From REBR01 sp033721915 (GTDB lineage: Bacteria > Pseudomonadota > Gammaproteobacteria > Pseudomonadales > Oleiphilaceae), in NCBI GenBank assembly GCA_033721915.1, contig JAWWAC010000005.1, positions 1 through 64,000 on the forward strand: DNA of 64,000 nt, read 5' to 3'. The stretch's first letter is position 1. Each line of letters begins with the position of its first letter. Below, piece by piece: positions 52,076 to 61,009 of the stretch. A program made the translations under genes and the position numbers. The notes under the pieces were generated by a model. It saw nothing but the letters and a program-made list of their open reading frames with translations, was not told the origin of the DNA and made no database searches.

Positions 52076-52866
52076 GCACGCTGACCCCCAAGAGCCACAA
52101 GCTGCGCGTGGAGCAGCACGGCCACACGGCACTGATCACCATCAACAACCCCCCGGCCAACACCTGGGACGAGGACAGCCTGCCGGCACTGACGGACCTG
52201 GTGCGCCAGCTGAATGCGTCGGACTCGGTGTACGCACTGGTACTGGTGGGCGAAGGGGAGAAATTCTTCTCCGCCGGTGCCGACCTGAAGCTCTTCGCCG
52301 ACGGCGACCGGGCCCGTGCCAGGCGCATGGCCAGCCTCTTCGGCGAGGCCTTCGAGGCACTGAGCGAGTTCCGTGGCGTGTCCATTGCCGCCATCAACGG
52401 CTTTGCCATGGGCGGCGGGCTGGAGTGCGCACTGGCCTGTGACCTGCGTGTGGCGGAGTCCCAGGCCAAAATGGCCCTGCCGGAGGCCTCCGTGGGCCTT
52501 CTGCCCTGCGCCGGCGGCACCCAGAACCTCACCTGGCTGGTGGGGGAAGGCTGGGCCAAGCGCATGATACTGCTGGGTGAGCGGGTGGATGCCGGCACCG
52601 CTGAGCGCATCGGCCTGGTGGAAGAGGTGGTTGAACAGGGACAGGCACGGGAGCGGGCACTGGCCATGGCGGAACAGGTGGGCCGGCAAAGCCCCCCTTC
52701 AGTGCGCGCCTGCAAGCGCCTGATCCAGCACGCGCGGCACGCCCCCATGAGCACGGCGTTGCCGGTGGAGCGTGAGCTGTTTGTGGACCTGTTTGATACC
52801 GCGGACCAGCAGGAAGGGGTCAACGCCTTTCTTGAGAAGCGCTCACCCGAGTGGAACAACCGCTGA
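52072..52866 (+). CDS. Enoyl-CoA hydratase/isomerase family (methacrylyl-CoA hydratase candidate)
   Basis: 264 residues. Crotonase fold: ALITINNPPANTWDEDSL, FFSAGADLKLFADGD (CoA oxyanion hole), AAINGFAMGGGLECALACDL with the first Glu and LPEASVGLLPCAGGTQNL with the second Glu. In valine breakdown it would hydrate methacrylyl-CoA to 3-hydroxyisobutyryl-CoA. Translationally coupled to the dehydrogenase. One copy of the GGGACAGGCAC word lies in the gene (52638). Confidence 0.9.
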   Translation: MSTLTPKSHKLRVEQHGHTALITINNPPANTWDEDSLPALTDLVRQLNASDSVYALVLVGEGEKFFSAGADLKLFADGDRARARRMASLFGEAFEALSEFRGVSIAAINGFAMGGGLECALACDLRVAESQAKMALPEASVGLLPCAGGTQNLTWLVGEGWAKRMILLGERVDAGTAERIGLVEEVVEQGQARERALAMAEQVGRQSPPSVRACKRLIQHARHAPMSTALPVERELFVDLFDTADQQEGVNAFLEKRSPEWNNR

Positions 52867-52934
52867 TTACGCCATCCCTTTACAACGCCTCTCTGTGAGG
52901 GGCGCGCAACAAGAACAACAACCGGAGACAGAGA

Positions 52935-53822
52935 ATGACACGCATCGCATTTATCGGACTGGGCAACATGGGCGGCCCCATGGCCATGAACCTGGTGCAG
53001 GCAGGCTTTGATGTCCATGTGTACGACCGGGTGCCCGAGGCCATTACGCCTCTGGTGGAAGCCGGCGCCAAGAAATCCGACTCACTGATGGGCGCCGCCG
53101 AGGGGGCCGAAGTGGTGATCACCATGCTGCCCGCCGGGGAGCACTGCCGCAGCGTCTACCTGGGGGAACAGGGTCTGCTGGCGCAGCTCAGTGGCAAGCC
53201 GCTGCTGATCGACTGCTCCACCATCGACGCCGTCACCGCACTGGAAATCAACGCCGAGGCCAGCGCCGCCGGATTCTCGCTGGTGGACGCCCCGGTCTCG
53301 GGCGGCACCGCCGGGGCCGCCGCAGGCACCCTCACCTTCATTGTGGGCGGCGAGTCCGGTGCCGTGGAGCAGGCACGCCCGGTTCTGGATAAAATGGGCA
53401 AGCATGTGCTCCACGCCGGCCCCGCCGGTGCCGGACAGGTGGCCAAGATCTGCAACAACATGCTGCTGGCGGTGCAGATGATCGGCACCGCCGAGTCCCT
53501 GCAGCTGGGGGTCAATATGGGACTGGACCCCAAGGTGCTGTCGGACATCATGCAGAAAAGCTCAGGCCGCAACTGGGCGCTGGAGCTGTACAACCCCTAC
53601 CCCGGCGTCATGGAAAAGGTGCCCGCCTCACGGGATTACCAGGGGGGCTTTGCCGTGGACCTGATGAACAAGGACCTGGGGCTGGCACTGGAAGCCGCCA
53701 CCGGCAGTCATTCCAGCACCCCCATGGGCAACCAGGCCAAGGCGCTTTACCAGATGCACAGCCTCAGGGGCAGCGGCAAGCTGGACTTCTCCAGCATCCT
53801 CAAGCAGTTCCGCAGTGAATAG
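52935..53822 (+). CDS. mmsB: 3-hydroxyisobutyrate dehydrogenase
   Basis: 295 residues. Rossmann start RIAFIGLGNMGGPMAMNLVQ then AGFDVHVYDR, substrate motif VDAPVSGGTAGAAAGTLTFI, GQVAKICNNMLLAVQMIGTA with the catalytic Lys, and SSGRNWALELYNP. Oxidises 3-hydroxyisobutyrate to methylmalonate semialdehyde with NAD+, feeding MmsA. Last gene of the operon; 68 bases after the hydratase. Confidence 0.95.
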   Translation: MTRIAFIGLGNMGGPMAMNLVQAGFDVHVYDRVPEAITPLVEAGAKKSDSLMGAAEGAEVVITMLPAGEHCRSVYLGEQGLLAQLSGKPLLIDCSTIDAVTALEINAEASAAGFSLVDAPVSGGTAGAAAGTLTFIVGGESGAVEQARPVLDKMGKHVLHAGPAGAGQVAKICNNMLLAVQMIGTAESLQLGVNMGLDPKVLSDIMQKSSGRNWALELYNPYPGVMEKVPASRDYQGGFAVDLMNKDLGLALEAATGSHSSTPMGNQAKALYQMHSLRGSGKLDFSSILKQFRSE

Positions 53823-53918
53823 GCGCTGAATGGCGGGTGCCGTTCGGACTTTCTGTTATAGTGTCGGCCTGACCGGGGCCTGTCCCCGGCTCCCCCTAGC
53901 ACCCATGCCGAGCCTGAC

Positions 53919-55301
53919 GTGACCGATACCGCCTTTAGCCGCCTTGCCCTGTCCGACGCACTGCGCAGTAACCTGGATTCACTGGGTTACACCGCCATGA
54001 CCCCCATACAGCAACAGAGTCTGCCCCATGTACTGGCCGGACGGGATCTGATTGCCAGGGCCAAAACCGGCAGCGGCAAAACCGCCGCCTTCGGACTGGG
54101 GGTTCTGGAACAGCTCAGCCTGAAAGACTTTGCCTGCCAGTCACTGATCCTGTGCCCCACACGGGAGCTGGCCAGCCAGGTGGCCAGCGAGATGCGCCGT
54201 CTGGCCCGGCCACTGCCCAACGTCAAGATCCTCACCCTCTGTGGCGGCACGCCCATTGGCCCCCAGATCGGCTCGCTGGAGCATGGCGCCCATGTGGTGG
54301 TGGGCACTCCGGGGCGTATCGAAGACCATCTGCGCAAAGGCACACTGTCGCTGGAAAGGCTGAAAGTGCTGGTGCTGGATGAGGCGGACCGGATGCTGGA
54401 TATGGGCTTCTACGACACCATTGAGGGCATCATCCGCCAGACGCCGCCAAAGCGACAGACACTGCTGTTCTCGGCCACCTACCCGGAGGGCATCAGGAGC
54501 CTGAGTGCCCGCTTCCAGAGCAACCCACTGGAAGTGAGCGTCGAGTCCAACCAGAGCCAGTCCCATATCCGCCAGCTGTTTTTTGCCGTGTCCAGGCCCA
54601 AACACAAGGCCGAAACCCTGCTGAAAATCCTGGGCAAGCACAAGCCGTATTCCTGCCTGATCTTCGCCCGCACCAAACAGGGCTGCGCCGAACTGGCGGA
54701 GATGCTGCAAGGCCATGGCCACAGCGCCATTGCCCTGCACGGTGATCTGGACCAGAAACAGCGGGATCTGGTGCTGGTGCGTTTCAGCAACCGCAGCGCA
54801 CGGATTCTGGTGGCCACGGACGTGGCGGCAAGGGGGCTGGATATCGACGATCTGCAGGCGGTGATCAACTACGACCTGCCCGGTGACACGGACATCTATG
54901 TGCACCGTGTCGGACGCACCGGCCGTGCCGGCAAGGGAGGGCTGGCCATCAGCCTGCTCACCGAGGCGGAAATGCACCGCTTCGAGGAGCTGGGGCACTT
55001 TCTGGATCAGACTCTGACACTGACACCGGTGCAGTCACTGCCCGCTGACCCGCCCGGCGGCAGCAAACCGGACATGGTCACCCTGATGCTCGACGCCGGC
55101 AAGAAGAACAAGCTGCGCCCCGGGGACATACTGGGCGCCCTGACCGGGGAGGCCGGCATCCCAGGCAAGCAGGTGGGCAAGATCGACATCTTCGACTTCA
55201 GCGCCTATGTGGCGGTGGAGCGACAGTGCGCCAAGGAGGCTCTCAGACAGCTCCAGGCGGGCAGGATCAAGGGCCGTTCCATCCGTGTGCGTCGCCTCTG
55301 A
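53919..55301 (+). CDS. dbpA: ATP-dependent RNA helicase DbpA
   Basis: 460 residues. DEAD-box core: Q-motif YTAMTPIQQQ, Walker A ARAKTGSGKTAAF, PTRELA, VGTPGR, VLDEADRML, LFSATYPEG, VATDVAARGLDID, HRVGRTGRAG. The C-terminal domain (MVTLMLDAGKKNKLRPGDIL to GRSIRVRRL) is the DbpA RNA-binding domain that recognises hairpin 92 of 23S rRNA, so it acts in 50S assembly. Start is GTG at 53919; the upstream ATG (53905) is out of frame. A CCGGGG-CCTGT-CCCCGG hairpin lies at 53873-53889 in the leader. The stop abuts the opposite gene in TGATCA. Confidence 0.94.
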   Translation: MTDTAFSRLALSDALRSNLDSLGYTAMTPIQQQSLPHVLAGRDLIARAKTGSGKTAAFGLGVLEQLSLKDFACQSLILCPTRELASQVASEMRRLARPLPNVKILTLCGGTPIGPQIGSLEHGAHVVVGTPGRIEDHLRKGTLSLERLKVLVLDEADRMLDMGFYDTIEGIIRQTPPKRQTLLFSATYPEGIRSLSARFQSNPLEVSVESNQSQSHIRQLFFAVSRPKHKAETLLKILGKHKPYSCLIFARTKQGCAELAEMLQGHGHSAIALHGDLDQKQRDLVLVRFSNRSARILVATDVAARGLDIDDLQAVINYDLPGDTDIYVHRVGRTGRAGKGGLAISLLTEAEMHRFEELGHFLDQTLTLTPVQSLPADPPGGSKPDMVTLMLDAGKKNKLRPGDILGALTGEAGIPGKQVGKIDIFDFSAYVAVERQCAKEALRQLQAGRIKGRSIRVRRL

Positions 55302-56738
55302 TCAGTCCTGACGCTCCGCCAGTGCGCGGAAATGGTCAAACATGGCCTGGCGCTCACGGCGCAGCAGCCTGATCAGCTCCTCCTGGTTCCAGAAGAAAGT
55401 CCGCACCAGTATTTTGCGCCGGTAAGCCACGATATTGCGCCGGTAACGCAGCGTGGCAAAACCCGCCGGCGGCAGTGTGGCCAGGTACCCCAGCACCCAT
55501 TCCCACGCCATGCCGCCGCGCCACAGCCAGACACCATAAAGGGCATAGGAAATGGTAAAGGCCAGCACCCCCACCCCGAAATAGGCAAAGGCCCGCACCG
55601 CCGCGTCGGAGCTCAGTCGGGGCAGCCATTGGCTGAGCTGGTAGGGCACCACATTGTGCACCAGCCCATACAGCGCGACGGGGGCCATCAGCAGGGCATA
55701 CAGGGTCATCCGCGAGCGGATCAGCCGCTCCTTCACCGGGGCATCCAGCTGGTGCGAGAGATCCTCGCTGAGACGGGTCTGACTCAGGTGGTCCTTGTAG
55801 CGGTCCACCTCCCGGCGCAACGCCGCCAGGGCCTGGGGGTCGTTACGGGCGGCCCTGGTGACCACATCACTGATGTACTGGCGCCCGTGGATGCGCCCCT
55901 CAAAGCCCTCCGCAGTCGCATTCGCACTGGGTCGGTACCAGTCCAGCATCCGCCAGAGCCAGCGGCGGAAACGACCTTCAGCCACCGGCCGCTGCTCCAC
56001 GGCTTCCAGCTCCGGTTGCTGGCTGAGACTCAGCTCGTAGCCGAACGCCTCCGCCAGATCCTCCACCAGTTGCGCCTGCTGCCTGTCCTCCACGTGCAGT
56101 GCCTGACGACGCAGTGCCTCCTGCACATCCGCCGTCAACTTGCGGATCGCCTCCTGGGGGTCCGATTCGTTCAGATCGGCATAGTCCGCCACCCGGATGG
56201 GCTCGCCGATACGCAGCAGCACCGAGGACATGAACAGGTCCCGGTTCTCCGCATTCAGCCCCACCGGAACAATCACCAGTCCCAGCCGGTAGTCATTGCG
56301 CGCCTCCGCCGAGAGCGCCAGCTTGGCCGCACCGGGACGAATGGCACTGACCTGCCCCTGTGGCGAGTTGTGCCCCTCGGGAAAAATGCCGACACAGCCA
56401 CCGGACTCGAACAATTCATACACTTTCTGAAAAACCCGCTCGTTCTGCGCCCTTGCGTCCTCCGACTCATGGGCCCGGTACACGGGAATGGCCCCGAGCT
56501 GGCGAAAAAGACTGGCCAGAAACGCACGCTTGAACAGACCGCTGCGGGCCAGATAGTGAATGGGACGGCGAAACTGGGTGCTCAGAAGAATGGCATCAAG
56601 GATGGAGCTGGGATGGTTGGCCGCTACAATCACAGGGCCGGATTCCGGCATCCGTTCGGCGCCGGAGGTACGGATCTCGACAAAGTACAAGTGGTTGAAA
56701 AACCGCAAAAAACGTACAAAGCTGCGATAGAGCCGCAT
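55302..56738 (-). CDS. 1-acylglycerol-3-phosphate-type acyltransferase (PlsC-like)
   Basis: 478 residues. PlsC-like acyltransferase domain near the N-terminus: SGPVIVAANHPSSILDAILL (NH-x5-D box), IPVYRAHESEDARAQN, GGCVGIFPEGHNSPQ and VIVPVGLNAENRD. The second half has a helical region and membrane segments near the C-terminus (LYALLMAPVALYGLVHNVV and others), longer than a minimal PlsC. Likely acylates glycerol phosphates for membrane lipids. AGAGGG lies 5 bases before the ATG at 56738. Upstream in-frame sequence to 56867 overlaps the tRNA-terminator region and is rejected. Confidence 0.88.
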   Translation of the reverse strand: MRLYRSFVRFLRFFNHLYFVEIRTSGAERMPESGPVIVAANHPSSILDAILLSTQFRRPIHYLARSGLFKRAFLASLFRQLGAIPVYRAHESEDARAQNERVFQKVYELFESGGCVGIFPEGHNSPQGQVSAIRPGAAKLALSAEARNDYRLGLVIVPVGLNAENRDLFMSSVLLRIGEPIRVADYADLNESDPQEAIRKLTADVQEALRRQALHVEDRQQAQLVEDLAEAFGYELSLSQQPELEAVEQRPVAEGRFRRWLWRMLDWYRPSANATAEGFEGRIHGRQYISDVVTRAARNDPQALAALRREVDRYKDHLSQTRLSEDLSHQLDAPVKERLIRSRMTLYALLMAPVALYGLVHNVVPYQLSQWLPRLSSDAAVRAFAYFGVGVLAFTISYALYGVWLWRGGMAWEWVLGYLATLPPAGFATLRYRRNIVAYRRKILVRTFFWNQEELIRLLRRERQAMFDHFRALAERQD

Positions 56739-56865
56739 GCGAACCCTCTTGATTGCCTGTGCTAATGACGTTAAGCAATAAGAGGCGCAATGTCGAGGCG
56801 GGTTCCTTTGAACCACAGGCACCGGCGGAGAAAACGCTTCCCGGGGATGGGATGATGAATGGCAC

Positions 56866-56902
56866 AAAAAAGGCCCCGAAGCGTTAGCAGCGGGGCCTTT
56901 TT
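56866..56902. terminator. Bidirectional terminator downstream of tRNA-Phe
   Basis: AAAAAAGGCCCCG and CGGGGCCTTTTT flank a 12-base centre. On the minus strand it ends the tRNA transcript 8 bases after CCA; the T/A tails suit both directions. Confidence 0.9.
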
Positions 56903-56910
56903 GACAATAA

Positions 56911-56986
56911 TGGTGCCCGGAGGCGGAATCGAACCACCGACACGAGGATTTTCAATCCACTGCTCTACCAACTGAGCTATCCGGGC
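56911..56986 (-). tRNA. tRNA-Phe (GAA)
   Basis: 76 bases with encoded CCA. Acceptor GCCCGGA pairs TCCGGGC, D-arm GCTC...GAGC, anticodon loop TTGAAAA with GAA, and T-arm GGTTCGATTCC. Standard cloverleaf. Confidence 0.97.
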
Positions 56987-57050
56987 AACGGGGCGCTATT
57001 AAACCGGTTTGGCCGGCTCTCGTCAAGGCCTGTTGCGGAATTGGTCACAT

Positions 57051-57323
57051 TCAGGATTCCGGCGGAACATAGCCCTCGGCCTTGTCCACCTCGTCGTTGC
57101 TGAAAAAGGCGTCCATCTGCTGCTGCAGGTACTTGCGAGCCTGTGGGTCCATCAGATTGAGGTGCTTTTCGTTGATCAGCATGGTCTGGTGGGCCTGCCA
57201 CTCCTGCCAGGCCTGTTTGGAGATGTTCTCGAAGATCTCCTGACCCTTGGCGCCGGGCATGGGGGGGAATTCGAGCCCTTCCAGTTCTTTCTGGTATTTG
57301 CGGCAGAAAACCGTGCGGGACAT
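57051..57323 (-). CDS. yggX: Probable Fe(2+)-trafficking protein YggX
   Basis: 90 residues, the usual length. SRTVFCRKYQKELEGLEFPP with the conserved Cys7, GAKGQEIFENISKQAWQEW, MLINEKHLNLMDPQARKYL. YggX protects iron-sulfur enzymes from oxidation and interacts with iron traffic. It lies between the LpxL-type acyltransferase and tRNA-Phe rather than beside mutY. Confidence 0.96.
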   Translation of the reverse strand: MSRTVFCRKYQKELEGLEFPPMPGAKGQEIFENISKQAWQEWQAHQTMLINEKHLNLMDPQARKYLQQQMDAFFSNDEVDKAEGYVPPES

Positions 57324-57394
57324 GTATTGCCTCCTGAGTCGGTGTAATGGGGCGATACTAACATGTCAGACCGGCCCCGGCTGTGGCCTGCGGT

Positions 57395-58387
57395 CTAGAC
57401 GGCCTGTTTTTTCCGCCCTTTGCGGCTCTTTTTCTTCCGCTTTTTGGGGGGATAGAGGTCCGGCTCGCCTTCCGGGCGGGTCTTGAATCGACGGTGCACC
57501 CAGAGGTACTGGTCTGGATAGAGGCGTACCATTTTCTCGATTTCCCGGTTCAGGCGGGTGGCGTTCTCCACCTCGTCATCGCCGGGGTAGTCCTCGAATA
57601 GGGGGCTGAAATGCAGGCTGTAAACGCCGTTGCCTTCCCGGAACTGGCTCATGAAGAGCACTGTGGCGCCGGTCTCACGGGCGATCCAGGCGGGGGTGGT
57701 GAGGGTGGCGGCCTGGATGCCGAAGAAAGGGGCAAAGACGCTGTTTTTCCGGCCGAAATCCTGGTCGCAGCCGTACCAGACCGTATTGCCGTCCCTGATA
57801 AACTCCATCATGGGCTTGAGTTGCTTCTTGGAGAAGGCGGCGTGACTGAAGCGCCTGCGGCGGCGCTCGATCATGGCGTCGAACAGGGGATTGTTGTTGG
57901 GCCGGTACATATGGCTGAACCGGAAGACGTTGTCCGCCAGTGGCCCGGCAAAGTCCAGAATGCTGAAATGCCCGCCCAGCAGCAGAATCCCCCTGCCGCG
58001 GGCCTCGGCTTCACGCAGGTTCTCAAGGCCGTGCACCTGCAATTGGCGGGCATAGGGTTCCATGTTGCCCCACCAGCCGGTGGTGCTCTCCACATAGCCC
58101 CTGGCGGTGGCGATCAGGCTGTCCTTGACCAGCTGATCACGCTCGGCCCGGGAGAGTTCCGGGAAGCACAGGCGGATATTGGTCTCCGCCACCTGGCGCC
58201 TTGAGGGTGCCAGATGATAACTGGCGAGGCCGATCATCCGTCCCAGCCACTGCTGGGGCCTGTGGGGCAGGAACGCCATCAGCCGCAGTACAAAGATGGC
58301 CAGCCAGGTTGGCCAGTAACGGGGGTGCAGAAAGTGGCGGTAGTAGTGCTGCGGATCTATGGGTCTCAATGTGCTGTCCTTTTCCAC
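57395..58387 (-). CDS. LpxL/HtrB-family lipid A acyltransferase
   Basis: 330 residues. HYYRHFLHPRYWPTWLAIFV, membrane helix, RRQVAETNIRLCFPELSRAE, catalytic HX4D in LGGHFSILDFAG, YRPNNNPLFDAMIERRRR and WYGCDQDFGRKNSVFAPFFG: late acyltransferase that adds a secondary acyl chain to lipid A. The C-terminus ends in a run of Lys/Arg (KKRKKKSRKGRKK), not typical of the family. Start codon GTG at 58387 has no clear ribosome site; a TTG at 58369 with AAGGA 6 bases before is an alternative. Confidence 0.9.
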   Translation of the reverse strand: MEKDSTLRPIDPQHYYRHFLHPRYWPTWLAIFVLRLMAFLPHRPQQWLGRMIGLASYHLAPSRRQVAETNIRLCFPELSRAERDQLVKDSLIATARGYVESTTGWWGNMEPYARQLQVHGLENLREAEARGRGILLLGGHFSILDFAGPLADNVFRFSHMYRPNNNPLFDAMIERRRRRFSHAAFSKKQLKPMMEFIRDGNTVWYGCDQDFGRKNSVFAPFFGIQAATLTTPAWIARETGATVLFMSQFREGNGVYSLHFSPLFEDYPGDDEVENATRLNREIEKMVRLYPDQYLWVHRRFKTRPEGEPDLYPPKKRKKKSRKGRKKQAV

Positions 58388-58541
58388 TGACCGGATGGAG
58401 TGACCGGGCGCTCCCGAGTATGTAACGGACCGGCTGCAAGCATACCAGAATACAGCGGCGACCCCAGTCTCCGGGAAGTCCGCGGAGTGTTTCAGCCTGG
58501 TCCGGCTGCAACCGGTTGGTGGCTGTCCTCATCAAGAGGAT

Positions 58542-59303
58542 TCAGTCTGTGCTGGCGGATGCCCACCGGGTGGTGACGGCCCCTGCCACTCTCTGGCCCA
58601 ACCAGTAAAACGCCACCACCAGTGGCAGTGCCACTGCCGCAATCATGACGGCGATACCACCGAACAATACAGGCGCTTTCATGAGAGTGCTCATCAGGGA
58701 CTCCTCCCAGTAGAAGAACCAGGGGTTTTCCGGGGGAAACAGCCACTCATGCAGTGTATAGAAGACCTTCTCCGGGCCAAGCACCACCAGCAAACCGGCC
58801 AGAATCAGTGCTGCCGTGCCCACGGTCAGCCACCGGACAGGTCTGGCGGGCGCTCCGGTGCGCCGCAGTGCCACCGCAAGGGGCAGCCACAACAGGGTAA
58901 ACAGGGCCGTTACCGGGACTGTCCTGTCCAGCAAGTGGGCCACATCCCTCAAGTGGTTCACTTCATCGGCATTCAGCAAGGGGACCGGCTGGCCCTGTGG
59001 ACCGGGGTACACAATGTCTTCCAGTCCGGCACCGTCGTGACTGACGGATTCGTTGATTTGTGCGAACGCCTGCAGATGCTGCTCACGGGAGAGTTGCGCA
59101 AAACCCCGCTTCTGGGGATTCTGTGGCGCATATTTCTCTATGTGGTTCTCTATCCCGAACACCTCGTACCAGACGGGGTAGGCGTAGTCGAAATGGGCGC
59201 AAAGCCACCAGGCCAGTGCCAGTGCCAGCCAGAGACAGGCCAGGCCATAGCCGAGCCAGATCAGAGGGGCACGAAGCCGGGCAGGAAATACTGAAGCAGT
59301 CAT
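58542..59303 (-). CDS. DUF1461 (TIGR01906-type) integral membrane protein
   Basis: 253 residues with about four membrane segments: near the N-terminus (GYGLACLWLALALAWWL), middle (ALFTLLWLPLAVAL; VGTAALILAGLLVVL) and C-terminus (AVMIAAVALPLVVAFYW). The family marker LNADEVNHLRDVAHLLD lies in the loop after the first helix. Function unknown. ATG at 59303 has GGAGAG 8 bases upstream; an in-frame extension to 59381 has no support. 154 bases to the acyltransferase gene with nothing else seen. Confidence 0.83.
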   Translation of the reverse strand: MTASVFPARLRAPLIWLGYGLACLWLALALAWWLCAHFDYAYPVWYEVFGIENHIEKYAPQNPQKRGFAQLSREQHLQAFAQINESVSHDGAGLEDIVYPGPQGQPVPLLNADEVNHLRDVAHLLDRTVPVTALFTLLWLPLAVALRRTGAPARPVRWLTVGTAALILAGLLVVLGPEKVFYTLHEWLFPPENPWFFYWEESLMSTLMKAPVLFGGIAVMIAAVALPLVVAFYWLGQRVAGAVTTRWASASTD

Positions 59304-59613
59304 CGGCGGCGCTCTCCGGCTTATCGCGGCTTTTATCGGTAACAACAGGAATGACGCCTTCAGGCGCTGAATCACCGGCATTTTAAAGGGTCTGTCACAG
59401 CGCCACCACCCCGGGCATCACTGGCATCAAGGGCAATGACGATCTGCCGGCATTCGTTGCCATTGAACCCGTTGACCAGCCGGCATTCGACAGGACCGGA
59501 ACCGGACCTGAGTTCCCCTGAACAGAGTCCCTGGCTGTGCTAGATTGAAATCTGTCGGCCTGCTGCCCTTGTCAGCCCTGTCACCCCATCACTGACCAGA
59601 GGAGAACACTGCC

Positions 59614-59820
59614 ATGGACGACACGCAACAAGTCAGCTGGATCATCATGTATTCCTGCATCGGTGTGGCCTACGTGCTTTACGGGCTCAAGCGCAGCAAG
59701 CGGGTGGCGGCCGTGGCCGGTGCCGGCTTTCTGGTGGTGCCCCATGTGTTAAGCGGTGCGTTGCTGTTGCTGGCGCTTGGGGTGTTTTTCTTTCTGGCAC
59801 CGATACTCTGGCGCCATTAA
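59614..59820 (+). CDS. Small membrane protein, unknown function
   Basis: 68 residues with two hydrophobic segments (WIIMYSCIGVAYVLYG and LLLLALGVFFFLAPIL) around a basic loop (LKRSKRVAAVAG), so probably a two-helix inner-membrane protein. A strong GAGGAG precedes the ATG, arguing that it is real. I do not recognise a family. The 232 bases upstream (59382-59613) hold no other gene. Confidence 0.6.
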   Translation: MDDTQQVSWIIMYSCIGVAYVLYGLKRSKRVAAVAGAGFLVVPHVLSGALLLLALGVFFFLAPILWRH

Positions 59821-59940
59821 CAGGACCCGCAGGCCACTCATCAGACCCCTGACTCACTGCCCTGGCGTTCAACGATGATGGTACAATGATTCTTCACTTT
59901 TGCGCTGGTTTGACGTTCCAGTGAGCAAACGGAGAACACC

Positions 59941-60918
59941 ATGGCTTTGTACGCTGTCTGCGCACTCTATCGTTTTGTGCGCCTTGAAGATTACCAGCAA
60001 CTGCGGGATCCATTGAAGGCATTCATGGAGGAGCAGGGCATCCGGGGGACACTGCTGCTGGCCCATGAGGGCATCAACGGCACCGTGGCCGGTTCCCACC
60101 AGGCCATTGCCGCCCTCAAGGCGCGGCTGGCGGAAGACCCCCGCTTTACAGGCATGGATTACAAGGATTCCGAAACGGACATCATGCCCTTCAACCGCAG
60201 CAAGGTGAAACTCAAGCGGGAAATCGTGACCATGGGTGTGGAGGACATCGACCCCCGCGAGTCCGCCGGCACCTACCTCAAGCCCCGTGAGTGGGACGCG
60301 CTGATCAGCGACCCCGGGGTCACCGTCATCGATACCCGCAATGACTACGAGGTGAGCATCGGCACCTTCCGCAACGCCATCAACCCGGGCACCACCAGCT
60401 TCCGTGAGTTTCCGGAGTACGTCAGAAAACACCTGGACCCGGAGAAACACCGCAAGGTGGCCATGTTCTGCACCGGTGGCATCCGCTGCGAAAAGTCCAC
60501 GGCCTATCTCAAGGCGCAGGGGTTTGAAGAGGTGTACCACTTGGAAGGAGGCATACTGCGTTATCTGGAGGAAACCCCGGAAGAGCAGTCCCTATGGCAG
60601 GGTGAGTGCTTCGTGTTTGATGACCGGGTGGCGGTGGACCACAAACTCCAGCGGGGCCAGTACGACCAGTGCCACGCCTGCCGCATGCCCATCACCGAGG
60701 ACGACAAGGCCAGCCCCCACTACCAGCAGGGTGTTAGCTGCCCCCACTGCCACGACCGCCATACGCCGGAGCAGAAGGCCCGATTCGCGGAACGGGAGAA
60801 ACAGGTGCGTCTGGCCCGTGAACGGGGTGAGACCCATGTGGGGGCCGAGGCGGCGGATATCATTGCCGAGCGACGTAAGATCAAGCATGAAAGGCGTCAC
60901 AAACGGCAGACCCCGTAA
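59941..60918 (+). CDS. trhO: tRNA uridine(34) 5-hydroxylase TrhO (YceA, rhodanese domain)
   Basis: 325 residues. N-terminal UPF0176 domain (YAVCALYRFVRLEDYQQL, LAHEGINGTVAGS), central rhodanese domain with active Cys in MFCTGGIRCEKSTAYLK, and C-terminal zinc-like Cys pairs (QCHACRMPI; SCPHCHDRH). TrhO makes ho5U34 in tRNA using oxygen. Length and motifs match the family. AACGGAGAACACC precedes the ATG. A TACAAT -10 is seen at about 59881 with no convincing -35. Confidence 0.95.
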   Translation: MALYAVCALYRFVRLEDYQQLRDPLKAFMEEQGIRGTLLLAHEGINGTVAGSHQAIAALKARLAEDPRFTGMDYKDSETDIMPFNRSKVKLKREIVTMGVEDIDPRESAGTYLKPREWDALISDPGVTVIDTRNDYEVSIGTFRNAINPGTTSFREFPEYVRKHLDPEKHRKVAMFCTGGIRCEKSTAYLKAQGFEEVYHLEGGILRYLEETPEEQSLWQGECFVFDDRVAVDHKLQRGQYDQCHACRMPITEDDKASPHYQQGVSCPHCHDRHTPEQKARFAEREKQVRLARERGETHVGAEAADIIAERRKIKHERRHKRQTP

Positions 60919-61009
60919 TCCCGTCGTTTCTTGATTCTGAGCAGTTGCCACTGTCCAGCATGATCAGCATGGGTAAACTGGCCCCTCGCTGGCGATAGGA
61001 GAGACGCTG

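Noticed and set aside
55299..55304. Shared TGATCA of convergent dbpA and acyltransferase stops
   Set aside because: Simple abutment of stop codons; no sign of a regulatory role.
56738..56867. Longer N-terminus for the PlsC-like protein
   Set aside because: Would run into the terminator of tRNA-Phe and has no family similarity.
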